From Rubrivirga litoralis (GTDB taxonomy: Bacteria; Bacteroidota; Rhodothermia; Rhodothermales; Rubricoccaceae), in NCBI RefSeq assembly GCF_031846415.1, contig NZ_JAVRHT010000002.1:112873-176872 (forward strand): a stretch of 64,000 bases of DNA, written 5' to 3'. Numbering within the stretch: the stretch's first letter is position 1; the number at the start of each line of letters is the position of its first letter. The notes beneath the pieces were generated by a model that saw only the letters and a program-made list of their open reading frames with translations, searched no databases and was not told the origin of the DNA. This document shows positions 8,669-18,400 of the stretch, piece by piece. A program made the position numbers and the translations under genes.

Positions 8669-9886
8669 CTACTGCGGGACGGCCCGGCCCTTCCACTCGA
8701 ACCCGCCGAGCGGCCCCAGGACGGCGACGAGGAGCGAGTGCGGGGCGTGGAGGACGAGGTGGAGCGGGTACGCCGGCAGCAGCCCGCGCTGCCCGAACCG
8801 CCGCGCGGCCGGGACCAGCACCGCGAGCTCGGCCGCCGCTTTGACCGCGAGCGCCGCCGCCACCCAGGGCCAGAACGACGGCACGACCACGAGGGCGAGG
8901 AACGACGCCGTCAGCGCCGCGAAAAAGGCGACGAGAGCCAGCAGCATCCGCTGGAGCCGCCACGGGTAGTGCGCCCCCTTCGACGCCCACCGCTTCCGCT
9001 GGTGCACGAACGCGCGGACGTTCCGCACGGGGTCGGTCAGGACCACGGCGCCCGGGTCGGCGCAGAAGCGGACGTCGAGCGGCGTCCCGTACGCGATCTT
9101 CTGCATGAGGAGCTCGTCGTCCCCGCTCGTCACGTGGTCGATCCCCGAGAAGCCGCCGAGCGCCACGAACGTCTCGCGCCGGTAGCCCACGTTCGCCCCG
9201 TTCGCGAGGTGCGGCTGCTCGGCCCCGATCGCGCCGGCCCCGCACGCCATGACCCCGAAAAAGTCCAGCGCCTGGACCCGCTCGAACAGCCCGTCGCCCG
9301 GCGCCAGCCGGTAGGCCACCGGGCCGGACACGAACGCCACTTCCGGCCCCTCGAACTGCGCCGCGAGCGCCCGCGCCCAGCCGCGCGGGACGACGCAGTC
9401 GGCGTCGGTCGTGAGGATGATCTCGCCGCGCGCGTGCTCGATGGCCTTCTCGATCGCCCGCTTTTTGTGCGCCCGGTCGCGCCGCCGGTTCTCGGGGATC
9501 TGCACGAGCCGGAGCCGCCCCGCCCCCTCGGACTCGGCCCACTGGTCCTCGGGGAGCTCGCCGCCGGCCACCGCGAGCGCCGGCGCGAGCGCCATCCGCT
9601 CGCGGACCACGGCCGCCGTCCGGTCCGAGCTGTCGTCGTCGACGACGATGACCTCGAGCTTGTCGCGCGGGTAGTCGACGGCCAGGACCGAGTCGACGCA
9701 CGGCCCGATGGTGTCCTCCTCGTCGCGGGCCGGCACCACGACGGTCACGCTGGGCAGCGCGGCGTCGGGCGGGGCGGCCAGCGCGTCCGTCTCGCGCGCG
9801 GCGCGGGCGAACCCGCGCGCCCACACCCCGAGGCGCCAGGCGTAGGCCAGCGCCAGCGCCACGAGCAGGAGGCCGGCCACCGTCAC
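8669..9886 (-). CDS. Family 2 glycosyltransferase, membrane-bound (operon gene 2)
   Basis: 405 residues from GTG 9886, which overlaps the stop of the flippase-like gene (GTGA). There is an N-terminal hydrophobic helix, then VTVVVPARDEEDTIG, VVDDDSSDRT, the metal-binding TDADC, GDDELLMQK and QRKRWASKG, followed by a C-terminal membrane region of about three helices. It is a paralogue of the GT2 two genes downstream (same layout, diverged loops), so the two probably act in sequence on one glycan. The open frame extends far upstream on this strand, but only as a shadow of the flippase-like gene. Confidence 0.87.
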   Translation of the reverse strand: MTVAGLLLVALALAYAWRLGVWARGFARAARETDALAAPPDAALPSVTVVVPARDEEDTIGPCVDSVLAVDYPRDKLEVIVVDDDSSDRTAAVVRERMALAPALAVAGGELPEDQWAESEGAGRLRLVQIPENRRRDRAHKKRAIEKAIEHARGEIILTTDADCVVPRGWARALAAQFEGPEVAFVSGPVAYRLAPGDGLFERVQALDFFGVMACGAGAIGAEQPHLANGANVGYRRETFVALGGFSGIDHVTSGDDELLMQKIAYGTPLDVRFCADPGAVVLTDPVRNVRAFVHQRKRWASKGAHYPWRLQRMLLALVAFFAALTASFLALVVVPSFWPWVAAALAVKAAAELAVLVPAARRFGQRGLLPAYPLHLVLHAPHSLLVAVLGPLGGFEWKGRAVPQ

Positions 9887-10926
9887 GCGGCGACGCGGCC
9901 CCGTGCCGCCACCCCGCCCACACGTTCCGCCTCGCGCGCAGCCACGCGAAGCCGGAGCAGGAATGGCACGCCGGCGAGGGCGGGGAGGACCAAGTTGAGG
10001 GCGAACAGGGCCAGCGACGCGTCGAGCGCCGCCGCCGGCGCCACGCCGTAGGCGCCGAGAAAGAACACGGCGGCCCCCTCGCGCACGCCCAGGTCGCCCA
10101 GCGTCACCTGGGGCACGGCGCTCTTGGCGAAAAAGACGAGGGCCACGCCCAGCGCCACCCCGCCCAGCGCGGCGCCGGGGTCCACGGCCCGCACGAGGAG
10201 CACGAACTGGGTCGAGAACACGAGGTAGCGGAGCCCCGAGAGCGCGAGCAGCGTGACCGACTCCTCGCGCGGGATCCGGTCGAACGCCGCGACCGCCCGC
10301 CGCACGGGCTCGAACGGGAGCACGGCCGAGAGCGCCGCCCGCGCGACCGACGGGAACGCGATCGCGACCACAAGCGCCCCGGCCCCCAGCGCGCCCACGC
10401 CGACGACGGCCGGCCAGAGCGGCGACGGCGCTACGGCGTCGCGGAGGTACGGCCCCAGCGCGGCCAGCCCGCCCACGAGGCACGCCGCGAGCGTCGCCAT
10501 CCGCTCGCCGAACGTGAGCGCCGCCGAGGCGCCGGGCGGGACCGCCCGGAGGTAGACCGCGCGGCCCACGTAGTCGCCCACGCGGCCCGGCGTGAGCAGC
10601 CCGAGCGGGTACGATCCCACGACGGCCCGCAGCGCGTCGCGGTGCCGGACCTCGGGCGCCAGCCGCCGCACGAGCCGCCCCCATCGGTAGGCCTCCAGTC
10701 CCACGTTGACGGGCACGAGCGCGAGCGCCGCGAGCGCCCACCCCCACTCGGCGTCGGCGAACGCCCGCCACACGTTGGCGGGGTGGGCCAGGCGCACGAG
10801 CACGGCGACGGCGACGACGGCGAGCACGCCCTTCAGGGCGAACAACCAGCGAGGGGCTCGGGGCACGGGGGGACGGGCGGCCAAGAAAGGGGCGCCCAAA
10901 AGGTAGGGCGCGGGCGGGGCGGCCAC
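9883..10926 (-). CDS. Flippase-like polytopic membrane protein, LPG-synthase TM family (operon gene 1)
   Basis: 347 residues from GTG 10926, with about eight hydrophobic segments and the conserved patches LEAYRWGRLVRRLAP, GLLTPGRVGDYVGRAVYL and VTLGDLGVREGA seen in the lysylphosphatidylglycerol-synthase transmembrane (UPF0104/AglD-type) family. Stand-alone members often sit beside glycosyltransferases and are thought to handle lipid-linked glycans; the reaction is not established. It is the first gene of a four-gene minus-strand operon whose next start overlaps its stop. A degenerate 7-bp repeat and hairpin repeats lie just upstream, at 10945-11010. Confidence 0.83.
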   Translation of the reverse strand: MAAPPAPYLLGAPFLAARPPVPRAPRWLFALKGVLAVVAVAVLVRLAHPANVWRAFADAEWGWALAALALVPVNVGLEAYRWGRLVRRLAPEVRHRDALRAVVGSYPLGLLTPGRVGDYVGRAVYLRAVPPGASAALTFGERMATLAACLVGGLAALGPYLRDAVAPSPLWPAVVGVGALGAGALVVAIAFPSVARAALSAVLPFEPVRRAVAAFDRIPREESVTLLALSGLRYLVFSTQFVLLVRAVDPGAALGGVALGVALVFFAKSAVPQVTLGDLGVREGAAVFFLGAYGVAPAAALDASLALFALNLVLPALAGVPFLLRLRVAAREAERVGGVAARGRVAA

Positions 10927-10970
10927 GCCGAAGAGCCGGTGCGGATGGGAAAGTGGAAAGTGGAGCGCGC

Positions 10971-11004
10971 GGGCGGGGTGGCGCCGTTTTGTTCCGCCCC
11001 GCCC
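10971..11004 (-). repeat. Hairpin repeat with AACAAAAC loop (copy 1)
   Basis: On the minus strand, arms GGGCGGGGCGG and CACCCCGCCC enclose the A-rich sequence AACAAAAC. The same unit occurs at 22285-22319 and 43151-43186. All three copies are intergenic. Confidence 0.65.
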
Positions 11005-11048
11005 AGACGGGGCCGTAGAAGGCGGCGCCGAGCCCGAGCCAGGGCAGC

Positions 11049-11109
11049 GGCAGTCCCCCTCCTGGACACCGCGAAGCGACGGCGCAGCCAGGAGGGGCTA
11101 GGGGTGGTG
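11049..11109. repeat. GGAGGGG-armed hairpin repeat (copy 1)
   Basis: GGCAGTCCCCCTCCTGG, a loop of about 22 bases, then CCAGGAGGGGCTAGGGGTGG. The second copy, on the other strand at 22191-22229, has the same flanks but a much shorter loop. Confidence 0.65.
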
Positions 11110-11194
11110 GACGACGAGGGCGGGGTGGTCGGAGACAGAGGCCGCCCCGCCCGACGCCGCCCCGCCCACCGATGGCGTCCGTAGGGATTCGTAG

Positions 11195-11214
11195 GGACAC
11201 GACTTGTCGTGTCC
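11195..11214. repeat. GGACACGAC palindrome (family B, copy 1)
   Basis: GGACACGACTTGTCGTGTCC has 9-bp perfect arms around TT and is preceded by CGTAGG. Related copies lie at 22112, 42918 and 43098. Confidence 0.7.
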
Positions 11215-11364
11215 GACGCGGGCGGGGCGGTTCCCATCGGCACCGCCCCGCCCGGAGGCGGCACGGGCGGGGTGGTGCCCATGCCCGCGCCCCCGGCCCG
11301 ACGAGCCACCCCGCCCTCGCGTTCTGCGGGCGGGGCGGGCATCTTCTGCTCGCCGCTCGCCGCC

Positions 11365-12603
11365 CTACCGGAACAGCGGCCGCACGTCGCGGAGGTCGTA
11401 CGTCACCTGGAGCGAGGCGGCCGTCACCCCGCCCGGGCCGACGCCGAGCACGCCGCCGAGCAACATGCGCCCCGCTCGGAGGTCGACGAGCGAGAGCCCC
11501 AGCGCCAGCGACGGGCGGAGCGGGGCGTGGCCGTCAGCGGCGGCCTCCGCCCGCTCCTCGAACGAGACGGACGCCTCGAACTGGTCGAACACGTCGTCGT
11601 AGACGTTGCCCAGGTAGCCCATGACGAGCGCGTCGACGCCGTAGAGCCCGAGCGCGTCGAGGACCGGGAGCCGCACGCCGGCCCCGACCGCGACGAGGTC
11701 CCGGCCCGTCAGCCGGTCCTGGCGGAAGGCCGTCGCCACGCGGTCGTCGAGGACGGGGAGGTAGAAAAACGGAATCGCGCCGTCCCCGTCGTCGTCCACC
11801 CTCCGCGTGAGCACGCCGATCCCGCGGACCACGACGGCCGCCCGGCCGCCGAGCGGGACGTAGGTCGTGGCCGAGGCCGACAGCCGGTTCAACTGGAGGT
11901 CCGACCCGTCGAGGGCCACGAACCGCCGGGCCTCGACCAGCGCAAACGTGCCCGAGCGCGTGTACCCCGGGTCGTCGCGGAGGTCGGTCGCCACGCCGAC
12001 CCCGGCCGAGAGCCCGTAGCGGCTCTGATCGGCCGCCACCGCGACGGCCGCCTGCGAGGCCGGGTCGAGCGTCGAGAGCGGGATCTCGCTGTCCTCGCCG
12101 TTCACCCCGCCCGAGCGGTCGTAGAGGAACCGGAGCCCCGGCTGCACCACGAGCGCCGTTGTGCGGAACGGGTAGAGGCCCACGCGGCCCTCGATGCTCA
12201 CCGCGTCGTGCGAGAGGTACAGCTCGTTGGCGGTCAGCGTGTTCGGCCCGAGCCCGTAGTACCGCCGCCGGCCCGTCGTCGACCCCGAGGCCGCGACCAG
12301 GCCGTAGACGCGGCTGTGGTACGGGTCGCCCGTGAACACAGCGACGGTAGCGTCCTGGTAGCGCGCCTGGAGCCGGGTGTCCACGGCGATCTGGCTGCCC
12401 GCCCACCCCGCGTTCTCGACCGTCGCCCCGACGGCGACGCCGAGCCCGAAGTTGGCCGAGTAGAGCGGCGAGAGGCGCGGCTGGACCTGAACGCCGGGGC
12501 CGGCCGCGCTCCGCCCCGCCCCGCTCGGCGCGTCCATCGAGTCGGCGGGCGGGGCGGGCGCGTGGAGGAGGACGCCGAGGAGGAGGACGAGGGCGGTGGG
12601 CAC
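11365..12603 (-). CDS. Outer-membrane beta-barrel protein (BamA/TamA barrel-like)
   Basis: 412 residues from GTG 12603, with a signal peptide (MPTALVLLLGVLLHAPAPPA). After it come alternating-hydrophobicity strands throughout, the sequence RRYYGLGPNT, common in surface-antigen/Omp85-type barrels, and a C terminus ending in an aromatic and Arg (VRPLFR), close to the usual terminal-aromatic barrel signature. There is no room for POTRA domains, so this is a barrel-only relative rather than an assembly factor. Substrate or role is unknown. It stands alone on the minus strand, divergent from purD, with a 297-base repeat-bearing spacer between the two starts. Confidence 0.75.
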   Translation of the reverse strand: MPTALVLLLGVLLHAPAPPADSMDAPSGAGRSAAGPGVQVQPRLSPLYSANFGLGVAVGATVENAGWAGSQIAVDTRLQARYQDATVAVFTGDPYHSRVYGLVAASGSTTGRRRYYGLGPNTLTANELYLSHDAVSIEGRVGLYPFRTTALVVQPGLRFLYDRSGGVNGEDSEIPLSTLDPASQAAVAVAADQSRYGLSAGVGVATDLRDDPGYTRSGTFALVEARRFVALDGSDLQLNRLSASATTYVPLGGRAAVVVRGIGVLTRRVDDDGDGAIPFFYLPVLDDRVATAFRQDRLTGRDLVAVGAGVRLPVLDALGLYGVDALVMGYLGNVYDDVFDQFEASVSFEERAEAAADGHAPLRPSLALGLSLVDLRAGRMLLGGVLGVGPGGVTAASLQVTYDLRDVRPLFR

Positions 12604-12692
12604 GGGCGGGCGGGGTGGGGCGGGTACAGGGTACGGGGTACGAGGGCCGCCCCGCCCGCCTCGGCCGTTCCTGTCCGACGCCGACGCTGTAG

Positions 12693-12712
12693 CGGCGTTG
12701 CATGCAACGCCG
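12693..12712. repeat. GCATGC palindrome (family A, copy 1)
   Basis: CGGCGTTGCATGCAACGCCG is a perfect 20-bp palindrome in the spacer between an outer-membrane gene and purD. Sequence outside the palindrome (CCGTTCCTG.CCGACGCC on one side, GAATTGACCGCC on the other) matches the reverse complement of the copy at 15245, so the repeat unit is about 60 bp. Confidence 0.75.
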
Positions 12713-12900
12713 TGTCAGAATTGACCGCCGGGGCGGGGCGGGTGCACGCCGTCGCCCGGGCAGGGTGGGCGCGCTCCGGTGCGTGGGCGGGGCGGCCGTC
12801 GTCCTGGACCCTCCCGCCCCTGGCCGCCCCGCCCGTCTCCCGGCGAGCGGGGCGGAGGCGACGCGCCCGGTATCTTCGGCGCTCCCTACCCCGCCCCTGC

Positions 12901-14184
12901 ATGACCGTCCTCGTCGTCGGCGGCGGCGGCCGCGAGCACGCGCTCGTCTGGTCGCTCGCCCAGAGCCCCCGCCGCCCCCGCCTCCTGTGCGCGCCCGGCA
13001 ACCCCGGCACCGCCGTCTGGGCCGAAAACGTGGCCGTCGGCGTGGACGACCTCGACGGCCTCGTCGCGCTCGCGCTGGCCCGGGCGGCCGACCTCGTCGT
13101 GGTCGGCCCCGAGGGGCCGCTCGTGGGCGGGCTGGCCGACCGGCTCGCCGAGGCCGGCGTGGCCGTCGTCGGGCCGAGCGCGGCGGCGGCGCGGCTGGAA
13201 GGCTCGAAGGCGTTCGCCAAAGACGCGATGGCGCGGTGGAACGTGCCCACGGCCGCGTCGGGGACGTTCGGGCCGGGCGCCGCCGACGAGGCCCGCGCCT
13301 ACGTCGACGGCCACGCGCTCCCGGTCGTGCTCAAGGCCGACGGGCTCGCGGCGGGCAAGGGCGTCGTCGTGGCCGAGACGCGCGAGGCTGCGCGCGGGGC
13401 GCTCGCCGCCCTCCTCGAAGGCGGGGCGTTCGGGGCGGCCGGCTCGACGGTCGTCGTGGAGGAGTTTCTGGAGGGCGAGGAGGCCAGCGTGTTCGTCCTC
13501 ACCGACGGCGACGACTACGTGGTCCTCCCGGCGGCCCAGGACCACAAGCGGATCGGCGAGGGCGACACCGGCCCGAACACGGGTGGCATGGGCGCCTACG
13601 CGCCGGCGCCCGTCGTCACGCCCGATGTGCTGGACGAGGTCGAGCGCCGGATCGTTCGCCCGGTCTTGGACGGGATGCGGGCCGAGGGCTGCGCCTACCG
13701 CGGCGTCCTCTACGTGGGCTTGATGATGACCGCCGACGGCCCGTCCGTCATCGAGTTCAACTGCCGGTTTGGGGACCCCGAGGCGCAGGTGGTCCTGCCG
13801 CTCCTGGCGTCGGACCCGCTCGACCTGTTCGAGGCCGCCGCGCAGGGCCGCCTGGGCGGCGTCGAGGTCGAGACGACGGGCGGGGCGGCGGCGTGCGTGG
13901 TCCTGGCCTCGGACGGCTACCCCGGCGCCTACGGGGTGGGCCGCGTGATCGACGGTGCCGAGCGCCCGCACGACGAGGCCCTCGTGTTCCAGGCGGGGAC
14001 GGCCCGCGACGTGGCCGGCAACCTCGTCACGGCCGGCGGCCGCGTGCTCGGCGTGACCGGGCGGGGCGGCACGCTCGGCGACGCCCTCGACGCCGCCTAC
14101 GCCGCCGCGGACGCGCTCGGCTTCGAGGGCAAAACGCTCCGCCGCGACATCGGCCAGAAGGGGCTCGCGCGCCTCGCCGGGTGA
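12901..14184 (+). CDS. purD: Phosphoribosylamine--glycine ligase (GARS)
   Basis: Second step of de novo purine synthesis: ATP-dependent joining of glycine to 5-phosphoribosylamine. The 427-residue length matches the family. It starts MTVLVVGGGGREHALVWSL (the GxGGREHAL signature), has the ATP-grasp elements VLKADGLAAGKGVV and VVEEFLEGEEASVF, the GPNTGGMGAY motif and FNCRFGDPEAQVV. The C-terminal part contains a GRGG stretch encoded by the repeated GGGCGGGGCGG motif, inside an otherwise conserved block (GRVLGVTGRGG). The NHL-type lipoprotein gene starts at a GTG overlapping this stop, so the two are co-translated although no functional link is apparent. Confidence 0.97.
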   Translation: MTVLVVGGGGREHALVWSLAQSPRRPRLLCAPGNPGTAVWAENVAVGVDDLDGLVALALARAADLVVVGPEGPLVGGLADRLAEAGVAVVGPSAAAARLEGSKAFAKDAMARWNVPTAASGTFGPGAADEARAYVDGHALPVVLKADGLAAGKGVVVAETREAARGALAALLEGGAFGAAGSTVVVEEFLEGEEASVFVLTDGDDYVVLPAAQDHKRIGEGDTGPNTGGMGAYAPAPVVTPDVLDEVERRIVRPVLDGMRAEGCAYRGVLYVGLMMTADGPSVIEFNCRFGDPEAQVVLPLLASDPLDLFEAAAQGRLGGVEVETTGGAAACVVLASDGYPGAYGVGRVIDGAERPHDEALVFQAGTARDVAGNLVTAGGRVLGVTGRGGTLGDALDAAYAAADALGFEGKTLRRDIGQKGLARLAG

Positions 14185-15128
14185 CCGCCGCCCGCCCCGC
14201 CCGCCGCCTCACCGCCCCGCCCCGACGTGGCGGAGCCGGGGCGGGGCGGCTCCCGCTCGCCCTCGCCGTCGTGCTCGCCGCCTGCGCGCCCGCCCCGCCC
14301 GCCGGCCCAGGAGCCGCCGCCCCAGACGCTGCCGCCCCGCCCGGACTCTTCGGGGATGCCCGCGCGCTCGCCGTCGGCGGCGGCGCGCTCTGGGTCGTCG
14401 ACGGCGCCGAGTCGGCCGTCGTAGCCCTCACCCCGGACGGCCGCGTCGTCGGAATTTTGGGCGGGGCGGGGACCGGCGACGGCGCGCTCCTCGACCCGAC
14501 CGACGTGGACCCGACCAACGGGCAGGCCGTGTTCGTGGCCGACCCGGGCTCGGGCACCGTCACGCACTTTACGGCCACAGGGCGGGCCGCCGAGACCGTC
14601 GCCGTGCCCGACGTGGATCCTGCGCGGGCGGGGCGGGCCGTTGGCCCCGCCCTCCGCGACCTCCCGCGCGGACGCCCGACGGCCGTCGCGGCGGCGCCCG
14701 ACGGCGCGCTCTACGTGGTCGAGGCCGGGCGCGGCGTGGTCCTCCGCCTAAACGCCCAGCGCGGCGTCGAGCGCGTGCTCGGCGGACCGGCCGCCGGCGA
14801 GGCTGCGCTGCGCGCCCCGGTCGGCCTCGCCGTCGGCGGCGACGGCACGCTCTACGTCGCCGACCGCGGGCGGGGCGGCGTCCAGGCGTTCGACCCGTTC
14901 GGGGCACCGGGCCGGTTCCTTCCGGCGCCCGACGGCGGGCCGGTGGCCGTCGGCGTGGCCGGCGACTCGGTCGTCGTGGTGTCGCCGCGCGCCGTCGCCG
15001 TGTGGGGGCGGGGCGGCGAGCCGCGCGTGCTGCCCTGGGCCGGCGCCGCCCCGCTCGTGGACGCGGCGCTCGTCGCGGGCGGGGTGGTCGGGCTGACGCG
15101 GACCGCCCTCGTGCGCGTGGGCGGGTAG
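14181..15128 (+). CDS. Lipoprotein with NHL/beta-propeller repeats
   Basis: 315 residues from GTG 14181, overlapping the purD stop (GTGA). The N terminus carries a basic stretch, a hydrophobic run and a lipobox-like LAAC about 37 residues in, so the mature protein should be lipid-anchored at a cysteine. The body holds repeated units such as GALWVVDGAESAVVALTPDG, GALYVVEAGRGVVLRL and GTLYVADRGRGGVQAFDPFG, the pattern of NHL-type propeller blades (about five or six). Propellers of this kind bind proteins or sugars; no active-site motif is seen. Several blades contain GRGG encoded by the window-wide GC repeat motif. Confidence 0.75.
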   Translation: MTAARPARRLTAPPRRGGAGAGRLPLALAVVLAACAPAPPAGPGAAAPDAAAPPGLFGDARALAVGGGALWVVDGAESAVVALTPDGRVVGILGGAGTGDGALLDPTDVDPTNGQAVFVADPGSGTVTHFTATGRAAETVAVPDVDPARAGRAVGPALRDLPRGRPTAVAAAPDGALYVVEAGRGVVLRLNAQRGVERVLGGPAAGEAALRAPVGLAVGGDGTLYVADRGRGGVQAFDPFGAPGRFLPAPDGGPVAVGVAGDSVVVVSPRAVAVWGRGGEPRVLPWAGAAPLVDAALVAGGVVGLTRTALVRVGG

Positions 15129-15458
15129 GCGCCGCGCCGCCCGCGCTGGCGCCGTAGGGGCGGGGCGGGCGGGGTGGTCCAGGACGACGGCCGCCCCGCC
15201 CGGATGACGGCGCACCCGCCCCGCCTCGGCGGTCGATTCCAGCCCGGCGTTGCATGCAACGCCGCTACGGCGTCGGGCAGGAACGGGCGGGGTGGGCGGG
15301 GCGGCCGTCCACCCCGAACCCTGAACCCCGCCCCGCCCCGCGCAGGGCACGCCGGGTCGGATTGCCGCCCCGCCCCGGCCGACGCTAGGTTCCGGCCCCT
15401 GCCGCCGCCCCGCCCGACGTCCGCTACCTCCTCGACGCCCGCGCCCGGGCCTGCTCTG
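15129..15458. other. Intergenic region with palindrome and GC motifs
   Basis: About 330 bases between the lipoprotein gene and the signal peptide of the large outer-membrane protein. It holds the family A palindrome at 15245-15264 and multiple GGGCGGGG(C/T)GG motifs in both directions, for example 15160-15200 and 15285-15345. The downstream reading frame stays open across it, but its composition (Pro/Arg/Gly only) and the palindrome argue that it is not translated. Confidence 0.5.
15245..15264. repeat. GCATGC palindrome (family A, copy 2)
   Basis: CGGCGTTGCATGCAACGCCG, identical in its 20-bp core to the copies at 12693 and 47019, here in the opposite orientation by its flanks. Confidence 0.75.
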
Positions 15459-18400
15459 CTGAGGTGCGCCCTCGTCCTGCTCTGCCTCGCCGCCGCGGCG
15501 CCCGCGTCTGCCCAGACGGGCGGGGCGGCCGTCCGCCGCGACACGTTCGCGCTGGCGGCGGGTCAGACGGCGGCGCAGCTCCGCGCACGGCCGCTGCCTG
15601 GCACGGCGACGGCCGCCGTCTTCCGCGACACGGCGTTCGTGGCCCTCGACGCCGACGCGTTCTCGGTCGACGCGGCGGGGCGGTTCGCGCTCGCCGAAGC
15701 GCCCGAGGCGCTCGTCGTCGTCGCCGTGGCGTACCGCGTGCTCGACGCGCCCGGGCCGGTCCGCGCGCGGCTGCCGCCGGCCGACTCGCTCCGCGCGCTC
15801 TACGCGCCGGACACGACGCGGGCGGGGCGGACGGAGCCGAGCACGGCGGCGGCGCGGCCCCCGCCCGCCATCCGCACGCGGGGGTCGATCACGCGCGGCG
15901 TCGTGGCCGGGTCGAACCGCGACGTGTCGGTCACATCTGGGCTCCGGCTCGCGCTCGACGGCGACGTCGCGCCCGGCGTCGCGCTCCGCGCCGCGCTCAC
16001 CGACGAGGACACGCCGATCCTCCCCGAGGGGACCACGCAGCAGCTTTCGGACCTCGACCGGGTCTACATCGAGGTCGACGGCCCCGGCGTCCGCGCGCGG
16101 CTGGGCGACGTGGACCTCGCGCTCGGCGGGACGGCCTTCGCCCCGCTCGAACGTCAGGTGCAGGGGGCGCTCGTTGAGGCGACCGTGCCCGCGTTCGGAC
16201 TCGTCGCCGGCGGCCGCGTGGTGGCGTCGGGGTCGGCCACGCGCGGCCTGTTTAGGAGCCAGGACGTCGCGGCGGTCGAGGGCGTGCAAGGGCCGTACCG
16301 GCTCGACGGGCGGGGCGGCGAGGCGTTCGTGGTCGTGGTGCCGGGGTCGGAGCGCGTCTACCTCGACGGCCGGCTCCTCCGGCGCGGCGCGGGCGCCGAC
16401 TACACGGTCGACTACGGGACGGGCGAGCTCAGGTTCACGCCCACGCACCTCATCACGGCCGAGCGCCGGATCACGGTCGACTTCGAGTACACGGCGGGCG
16501 GGGCGGGGCGGACGCTCGCGGTCGGCGGCGCGGACCTCGCCCTCGTCCCCGACGCCGCCGGCGTGGGCCGCGTGCGGCTGGGCGCCCGCGTGCTCCGCGA
16601 GGCCGACGGCGCCGGCTTTGCCGAGTCGCTGGGGCTCACGCCGGCCGAAGTCGCCCAACTCCGCGCCGCCGGCACCGACGACGTGCTCGTGTCGGGCGCC
16701 CAGCGCGTGCCGACGTTCGACGCGCAGAGCCCGTTCGTCCTCTACACGACCCGCGACACGGTCGTCGCCGGCGAGCCGGTCCAGATCTTCGTGCCGGCCG
16801 CCCCGCCCGACACCGCGTTTTTCCGCGTCCGCTTTTCGCGCGTGGCGCCCGGCGCCGGCACGTACCGCCGCGCGAACCGGGTGCCGGGCGTGGTGCAGGC
16901 CCGGAACGGCGTGGTGTACGAGTACGTCGGGCCGGGCCGCGGCGACGCCCTCCCCGCCCGCGTCCTGCCGCGCCCGACGTCGCGGACGCTCCTCGACCTG
17001 ACGGCCGCGGCCGACGTGCTCCCGGGGCTGGAGGCGTTCGGCGAGGTCGCCCGCTCGGTCGACGACGCGAACACGCTGGCGCCCGGGGGCGGGGCGGGCG
17101 CCGGGGCCTACGAGGTCGGGCTGCGGCTCGCGCCCCGCGACGTCGGCGGCGGCGCGCTCTCCGGGACGCTCCGCCACCGCGCCCGCGCCGACGCGTTCCG
17201 CCCGCTCGACCGCGTCCGCGGCGTCGACTTTAACCGGCGGTGGAACCTGGCCCGCGCGGGGACCCCGTTCGGGTCGGCGCTCGACACGCTGGGCGAGACC
17301 GTGACCGAGGCCGCCGTGCGGTGGGCGGTCGCGGGCGGGGCGGCCGAGGCCGAGGCGGGGCGGCTCGCGCTGGGCGGGTTCCGGTCCGACCGCGGCGCGC
17401 TGGGCGTCCGGCTGGGGCAGACCGAGCCCGGGCCGCTCGGGCTGGACCTCGACCTCCGTCTGGCCGGCGCGCGCTCGGGCGGGGCGGGCGCGCTCGCCGA
17501 GCGGCTGGGGACCGGCTTTTTCCGCGAGGGCCGCGCGCTCGTCTCGCGCGCGGTCGGGCCGCTCACGCCGTCGGTCGCCGTCAAGCACGAGCGCCGCGAG
17601 CAGGGCGGGGAGGGCGCCGCCCCGCCCGCGGGTCCGCTCCTCCAGGACTCGCTGCTCGCGGCGAGCTACGGGTTCTGGGCCGTCCGCCCCGCCCTCTCCG
17701 CGACGTTTCCCGGCCTCGACGCGGCGGCGTCCGTCGAGCTCCGGCAGGAGTCGGAGCCGTTGGGGCCGCGGGGCGGGGCGGCCCCGCTCGCCGACGCGGC
17801 GCGCGCTCTGACGGTCGAGACGACGGCGCGTGCGCGCCGCGGGACCGCCCAGGCCGACGTCCGCGTGGCGTACCGCCGCAAGCGGTACCGGAGCGAGTTC
17901 GGGGCACTGGGGCGCGAGGACGCCCAGTCGGTCGCCGTGCGGCTGGGCGCGCGGGCCGCCCCGCTCCGCCAGGCCGTCCGCCTCCGGGCCGTCTACGACG
18001 CGCTGACGGAGCGCTCGCCGATCCGCCAGGAGACCTACGTGCTCGTCGGCGCCGACCTGGGCGAGTTCGTCTGGCGCGACGGCGGGGGCGAGCCGCGCGC
18101 GGGCGAGCCCGACGGCGTGGCCCAGGTCGACGAGTTCTTTCCCGAGACGACGCCGCTCGAAGGCGAGTACCTGCGGACGTTCGTGCCCAGCCCCGAGCTC
18201 GTCCCGACCGTCGGCGTGGGCCTCGACGTGCGGCTCGACGTCGAGCCCGGCCGGCTCGCGTCGGGCGACGGCCTCGCCGCCCGCGTCGCCCGCGCCGTCG
18301 CCCTGCGGACGACGCTGGACGTCGACGAGCGGACGCGGAACCCGGACGTCCTGGCGGTCCTCCTGCTCGCGCCGGGCGCGCTCCAGCAGACGGGCGGGGC

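Larger units (their letters stand above)
10927..11364. other. Repeat-rich intergenic region
   Basis: 438 bases between two minus-strand genes with no credible gene. It holds a decayed heptamer run (GGAAAGT twice, near 10949-10963), an AACAAAAC-loop hairpin at 10971-11004, a GGAGGGG-armed hairpin at 11049-11109, a GGACACGAC palindrome at 11195-11214, and several GGGCGGGG(C/T)GG motifs. The promoter of the glycan operon must lie here, but I cannot place it. Confidence 0.6.
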
